Assembly (NCBI GenBank): GCA_023433985.1 | Contig: JAEYTN010000028.1 | Location: 1 to 17,676, forward strand | DNA length: 17,676 bases | Source of the DNA: Pseudomonadota bacterium | GTDB taxonomy: Bacteria; Pseudomonadota; Alphaproteobacteria; Rhizobiales; Devosiaceae | Direction of reading: 5' to 3' | Shown: in pieces, positions 14,889 to 17,676 of the stretch | Position numbering within the stretch: the stretch's first letter is position 1 | Layout: the number at the start of each line of letters is the position of its first letter | Notes under the pieces: model-generated | What the model was told of the DNA's origin: nothing | What the model saw: only the letters and a program-made list of their open reading frames with translations | Databases searched by the model: none | Translations under genes and position numbers: made by a program

Positions 14889-14918
14889 AGGCCGCCCGCC
14901 TTTGGAAGCGAGCGGCCC
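14889..14918 (-). other. Stable hairpin between binding-protein and ATPase genes
   Basis: On the minus strand GGCCGCTCGC and GCGGGCGGCC form a 10-base-pair stem containing one T:G (U:G in RNA) wobble, extended by a second wobble pair, with the 8-base loop TTCCAAAG. It starts about 13 bases after the binding-protein stop and has no T-run. That position and strength suit a 3' stabiliser or partial attenuator that lets the binding protein be made in excess over the ATPase and permeases, as known for maltose-type operons; the role here is inferred. Confidence 0.6.
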
Positions 14919-14930
14919 GGGCTCGGTGCC

Positions 14931-15914
14931 TCAGTAGGCCGTGTCGAGCAGGTCCTTGGCGTTCTCGGGCGTGTAGATCTCGTCGGGGTTGATGATCACC
15001 GGCGGGATCGCTTCGCCGTTGGCGTAGGCGACGGCGGTGTCGAACGCCTTCGGCCCGAAGCGCGGGTTGCACTCGACCACGGCCTCGATCTTGCCGTCGA
15101 CCACCAGCTGCACCGCCTCCTTGCCTCCGTCGATGGAGAACACCAGGCAGTCGTCGCGACCCGCCTTGCGGCCGGCCGCCTCGAGCCCCGCGATGGCGCC
15201 GATCGCCAACTCGTCGTTGTGGGCATAGATGACGTTGGCTTCCGGGTGCGCCTGCAGCAGCGTCTCCGCCACCTGGCGGCCCTTGTCGCGGGCGAAGTCG
15301 CCCGACTGCGAGGCGACGATGGTGTAGCCCTCGTTCTTGGCGATGACATCGTCAAAGCCCTTCTTGCGATCGTTGGCCGGCGAGGAGCCGACGGTGCCTT
15401 CGAGCTCGATGATGGTCTTCTTGTCGCCGTTCATGCCCACGAGGTAGTCGGCGATGCGCTGCCCTTCCTCGATGAAGTTCGAGCCGATGAAGCAGACATA
15501 GTCTTCGCCCGGCTTGGCGAGGTCCTGCGCCACGTTGCGGTCGAGCAGGATGATCGGGATGTTGGCGCCCTTGGCCGCCATGATGGCGGGAATGAGCGGC
15601 ACTTCCTCGCGCGGGGCGAGGAAGATCAGGTCGACCTGCTGCGCGATCATCGAGTTGACGTCGGCGACCTGCTTGGCGGCGGAGCCGGCGGCATCGGTAT
15701 AGACCAGCTGCCAGCCGCGCTTGGCCGCCTCGTCCTGCATGGACTTGGTCTGGGCGAGGCGCCAGGGGTTGTTGGACTCGGTCTGGGCGAAGCCGACCTT
15801 GTAGGTGTCCTTCTTGGCGAGCGGCGGGGCGGCGGCGAAGGCACGGCTCGCGAAGGTGGCCGCTGCGGCAGCCATGGCAGACGAAATCAGTAGTCGGCGA
15901 CGATTGATGATCAT
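14931..15914 (-). CDS. ytfQ: Sugar ABC transporter substrate-binding protein, YtfQ-like
   Basis: The ATG at 15914, with GGGAGGAAAG immediately upstream, gives 327 residues. The signal peptide (NRRRLLISSA..., AFA-AA near residue 28) has three successive arginines and may use Tat. The mature protein is a periplasmic binding protein of the ribose/galactose type and matches remembered E. coli YtfQ closely: WR at 51-52, LLDR (123-126), ELEGTVGSSPANDRKKGF (170-187), SQSGDFARDKG (202-212), YAHNDELAIGAI (230-241) and SIDG (260-263). The Trp-Arg, Asp-Arg and Asn-Asp pairs are where YtfQ-type proteins contact sugar. E. coli YtfQ prefers galactofuranose, so a furanose or related hexose is the leading guess. 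It heads the four-gene importer cluster; the GMC oxidoreductase gene lies 89 bases upstream on the same strand. Confidence 0.92.
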   Translation of the reverse strand: MIINRRRLLISSAMAAAAATFASRAFAAAPPLAKKDTYKVGFAQTESNNPWRLAQTKSMQDEAAKRGWQLVYTDAAGSAAKQVADVNSMIAQQVDLIFLAPREEVPLIPAIMAAKGANIPIILLDRNVAQDLAKPGEDYVCFIGSNFIEEGQRIADYLVGMNGDKKTIIELEGTVGSSPANDRKKGFDDVIAKNEGYTIVASQSGDFARDKGRQVAETLLQAHPEANVIYAHNDELAIGAIAGLEAAGRKAGRDDCLVFSIDGGKEAVQLVVDGKIEAVVECNPRFGPKAFDTAVAYANGEAIPPVIINPDEIYTPENAKDLLDTAY

Positions 15915-16003
15915 GCTTTCCTCCCTAATCTCCTCAATGGTCAGGCACGTCTCAGACGGGGCGGTGTGGCCCCTGCTGTCTCCGGCTCGCGCCGGTATGG
16001 TGC
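15915..16003 (-). promoter_or_regulatory. Leader between GMC oxidoreductase and YtfQ-like gene with two small hairpins
   Basis: This 89-base gap holds two short perfect dyads: CCGGC-GCGA-GCCGG (15982-15995, minus strand, a GNRA-type tetraloop) and GGGGC-N6-GCCCC (15958-15973). Neither is followed by T residues. They may mark the 3' end of the oxidoreductase message or processing sites. The strong ribosome binding site of the binding protein ends the region. I could not identify a convincing promoter, so read-through from the GMC gene is possible. Confidence 0.35.
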
Positions 16004-17662
16004 TCACGCGACATGGCGATTCTCCGCCGGGTTGCCGGCGCTGGCCTCGGCGCCGAGAATGAAGCTGGCGCACCGGTCGCCCAGCATCATGGCGGGCGCC
16101 GCGGTATTGCCGGCATTGATGTTGGGGCAGGCCGACATGTCGGCGACGCGCAGGTTGTCGATCCCGCGCACCCGCATGGCGGCGTCGAGCACGGCCATGC
16201 GGTCGCCGTCGGCGCCCATGCGCGCCGTGCCGGCAGGGTGATAGTTGGTCTTCACCAGCCGCTTGCAGTGGGTGGCGAGCGCCTCGTCGCTGAGGTCGGC
16301 CGGGTCGGGCTTCACGATCTTCGCCACCCGGTCGCCGAGCGGTCCGCTCCCGAAGGCGCGAAGGAAGAAGCGCTGCCCGGCGATCATGGTCTGCATGTCG
16401 TCGGGATGCTGCAGGAGGTGCGGCGAGACGACCGGCATATCGTTGGGGTCGGCGGAGCGCAGCTTCACGTAGCCGCGCGACTTCGGCTTGGTCACCACGG
16501 TGGTGATGGTGACGCCGTGGGTCTTCTCCACCGCGTCCAGCACGTCGCGGTCGAGATAGATGTCCGGCACGCAGAAGGCCTGGATGGAGGGCTCGGCCTC
16601 GGGATCGAGCGGGTTGACGAAGGCGCCGGCCTCGACGCCCGCGGAGAGGATCTTGCCGCCGCCGAACAGCTTGAAGTGCATCCCGTGCTGGATCATCCGC
16701 CACCCTTCGCCCTGGCCGTGGTAGCCATAGGGGCCCTTGAAGGTGGCGATGATCGGCACCTCGGGGTGATCCATCAGGTTCTGCCCGACGCCCGGCAGAT
16801 CGGCGACGACGTCGATGCCGTGGGTGCGAAGCTCGTCGGCCGGGCCGATGCCCGAGAGCATCAGCAGCTTCGGCGTCACCAGCGCGCCCGACGTGACGAT
16901 GATGTCCGCCTTCGCCCGCGCGGTCTGCTCCTGGCCGGAGGCATCGCGGTAGAGCACGCCCGTGGCGCGCTCGTTGTCGACCGCGATGCGGCTCACCGCG
17001 GCGTTGAGCTTCAGCGTCAGCAGCGGATTGCGGCGCAGCGGCTCGATGAAGGCGTAGGCGGCGCTCGAGCGCTTCCCCTGCCGGTTCATGAACTGGTAGA
17101 AGCCGACGCCACGCTGGCTGGGGCCGTTGAAATCGTGCGTGAACGGCACGCCGAGGCCCTGCAGGCTCTGCACGAACCAGCGCGAGACGTTGTCGATATA
17201 GCCCGGGTCGGAGACAAGCAGCGGGCCTTCGGAGTTGTGGCGCTCGTCGTAGAGCCGGTTGTTGCCTTCCATGCCGCGGAAATGCGGCAGCACGTGCTCC
17301 CAGGCCCAGCGTACGCCGGCATTGTTGCCGCGCAGCAGTTCGTCCCATGCGTCGTAGTCGGAGGGGCGGCCGCGCATGTAGACCTGCGCGTTCACCGAGG
17401 TGCCGCCGCCCAGGACGTTGCCTTGGCTGATCTCGTGCACGCGGCCGTCGAGATGCTCCTGCGGCGTCGTGCGGTGATAGCGCATGAACTTGCTGCCGTT
17501 GATCATCTTGAAGATGCCTGGCGGCATGTCGAGCAACGGGTGGTGGTGCGAGTGCCCGGCTTCGAGCAGCAGCACGCGCCGGCCGGCTTCGACGAGGCGC
17601 GCAGCGGCGACGCAGCCGGCGGCCCCGCCGCCGATGACGATGTGGTCGAAGGTTTCAGCCAT
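16004..17662 (-). CDS. GMC-family FAD-dependent oxidoreductase (choline/alcohol dehydrogenase-like)
   Basis: The 552-residue protein is a full-length GMC flavoenzyme. Its N-terminus DHIVIGGGAAGCVAAARL (6-23) and LLLEAG (31-36) bind the ADP part of FAD. GMC signature 1 lies around GNVLGGGTSVNAQVYMRGRP (81-100) and signature 2 is GALVTPKLLMLSGIG (259-273). The catalytic pair is expected at H475 (in NYHPAGTARMG) and N519 (in NAGNTAAPAMM), the His/Asn arrangement known in several family members. It has no signal peptide. Such enzymes oxidise alcohols, choline, or free sugars and polyols. The ATG at 17662 is 14 bases from the window edge, so its promoter cannot be judged. The 89-base spacing to the sugar importer suggests co-expression and a sugar or polyol substrate, but a choline-like substrate is not excluded. 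Confidence 0.93.
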   Translation of the reverse strand: MAETFDHIVIGGGAAGCVAAARLVEAGRRVLLLEAGHSHHHPLLDMPPGIFKMINGSKFMRYHRTTPQEHLDGRVHEISQGNVLGGGTSVNAQVYMRGRPSDYDAWDELLRGNNAGVRWAWEHVLPHFRGMEGNNRLYDERHNSEGPLLVSDPGYIDNVSRWFVQSLQGLGVPFTHDFNGPSQRGVGFYQFMNRQGKRSSAAYAFIEPLRRNPLLTLKLNAAVSRIAVDNERATGVLYRDASGQEQTARAKADIIVTSGALVTPKLLMLSGIGPADELRTHGIDVVADLPGVGQNLMDHPEVPIIATFKGPYGYHGQGEGWRMIQHGMHFKLFGGGKILSAGVEAGAFVNPLDPEAEPSIQAFCVPDIYLDRDVLDAVEKTHGVTITTVVTKPKSRGYVKLRSADPNDMPVVSPHLLQHPDDMQTMIAGQRFFLRAFGSGPLGDRVAKIVKPDPADLSDEALATHCKRLVKTNYHPAGTARMGADGDRMAVLDAAMRVRGIDNLRVADMSACPNINAGNTAAPAMMLGDRCASFILGAEASAGNPAENRHVA

Positions 17663-17676
17663 CGGCCGTGCCCACC

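Noticed and set aside
13337..14992. Open frame of 551 codons on the plus strand opposite the double ATPase
   Set aside because: Low-complexity D/A/G/L/R-rich translation without domains; a shadow of the ATPase gene.
15915..17348. Possible large N-terminal extension of the YtfQ-like protein
   Set aside because: It overlaps the GMC oxidoreductase in another frame; the ATG at 15914 has a strong ribosome binding site and begins a proper signal peptide.
1..17676. Mobile element, prophage, CRISPR or defence system
   Set aside because: No transposase, integrase, terminal repeats, repeat-spacer pattern or tRNA-flanked junction was seen; gene content is metabolic throughout.

Overview
The window is a GC-rich, densely packed stretch of chromosome or large replicon. 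It most resembles a Hyphomicrobiales-type alphaproteobacterium (Devosia- or rhizobium-like); that placement is inferred from gene content and the many ABC-type sugar uptake genes, not from a marker gene. It carries thirteen complete genes and one truncated gene. All concern uptake, breakdown or control of use of small organic compounds, mostly sugars. I see no rRNA, tRNA, CRISPR array, transposase or phage gene.

Layout from left to right. (1) 1-569, minus: the start of a DeoR-family repressor, cut by the window edge, with a near-ideal inverted repeat upstream. (2) 675-3837: a melibiose-type locus. A GH4 alpha-galactosidase (melA, minus) is divergent from a MelR-like AraC regulator (plus), whose stop overlaps the start of a PfkB-family sugar kinase. 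(3) 9257 down to 3834, minus: a compact five-gene operon of amidohydrolase, FAD-dependent DAO-family oxidoreductase, and a CUT1 ABC importer (binding protein and two permeases) with no ATPase gene. The last permease ends tail to tail with the kinase, sharing the palindrome CTAG. (4) 9426-11396: a bile-acid:sodium-symporter-like transporter (minus, GTG start) divergent from a LysR regulator (plus), with an inverted repeat between them. (5) 17662 down to 11368, minus: a GMC-family FAD oxidoreductase, then a complete CUT2 importer in the order binding protein, double ATPase, permease, permease. This matches E. coli ytfQ-ytfR-ytfT-yjfF, and the binding protein is recognisably YtfQ-like (galactofuranose in E. 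coli). Its last permease overlaps the 3' end of the LysR gene by 29 bases.

Inferred working model: MelR senses an alpha-galactoside, MelA cuts it, and the kinase phosphorylates a product or related sugar. The five-gene operon looks like a self-contained uptake and oxidation/hydrolysis pathway for an unidentified substrate. The YtfQ-type importer brings in a monosaccharide, perhaps linked to oxidation by the GMC enzyme. Nothing looks like a defence system or an entirely new type of machinery. The main novelty candidate is the substrate and pathway of the five-gene operon.
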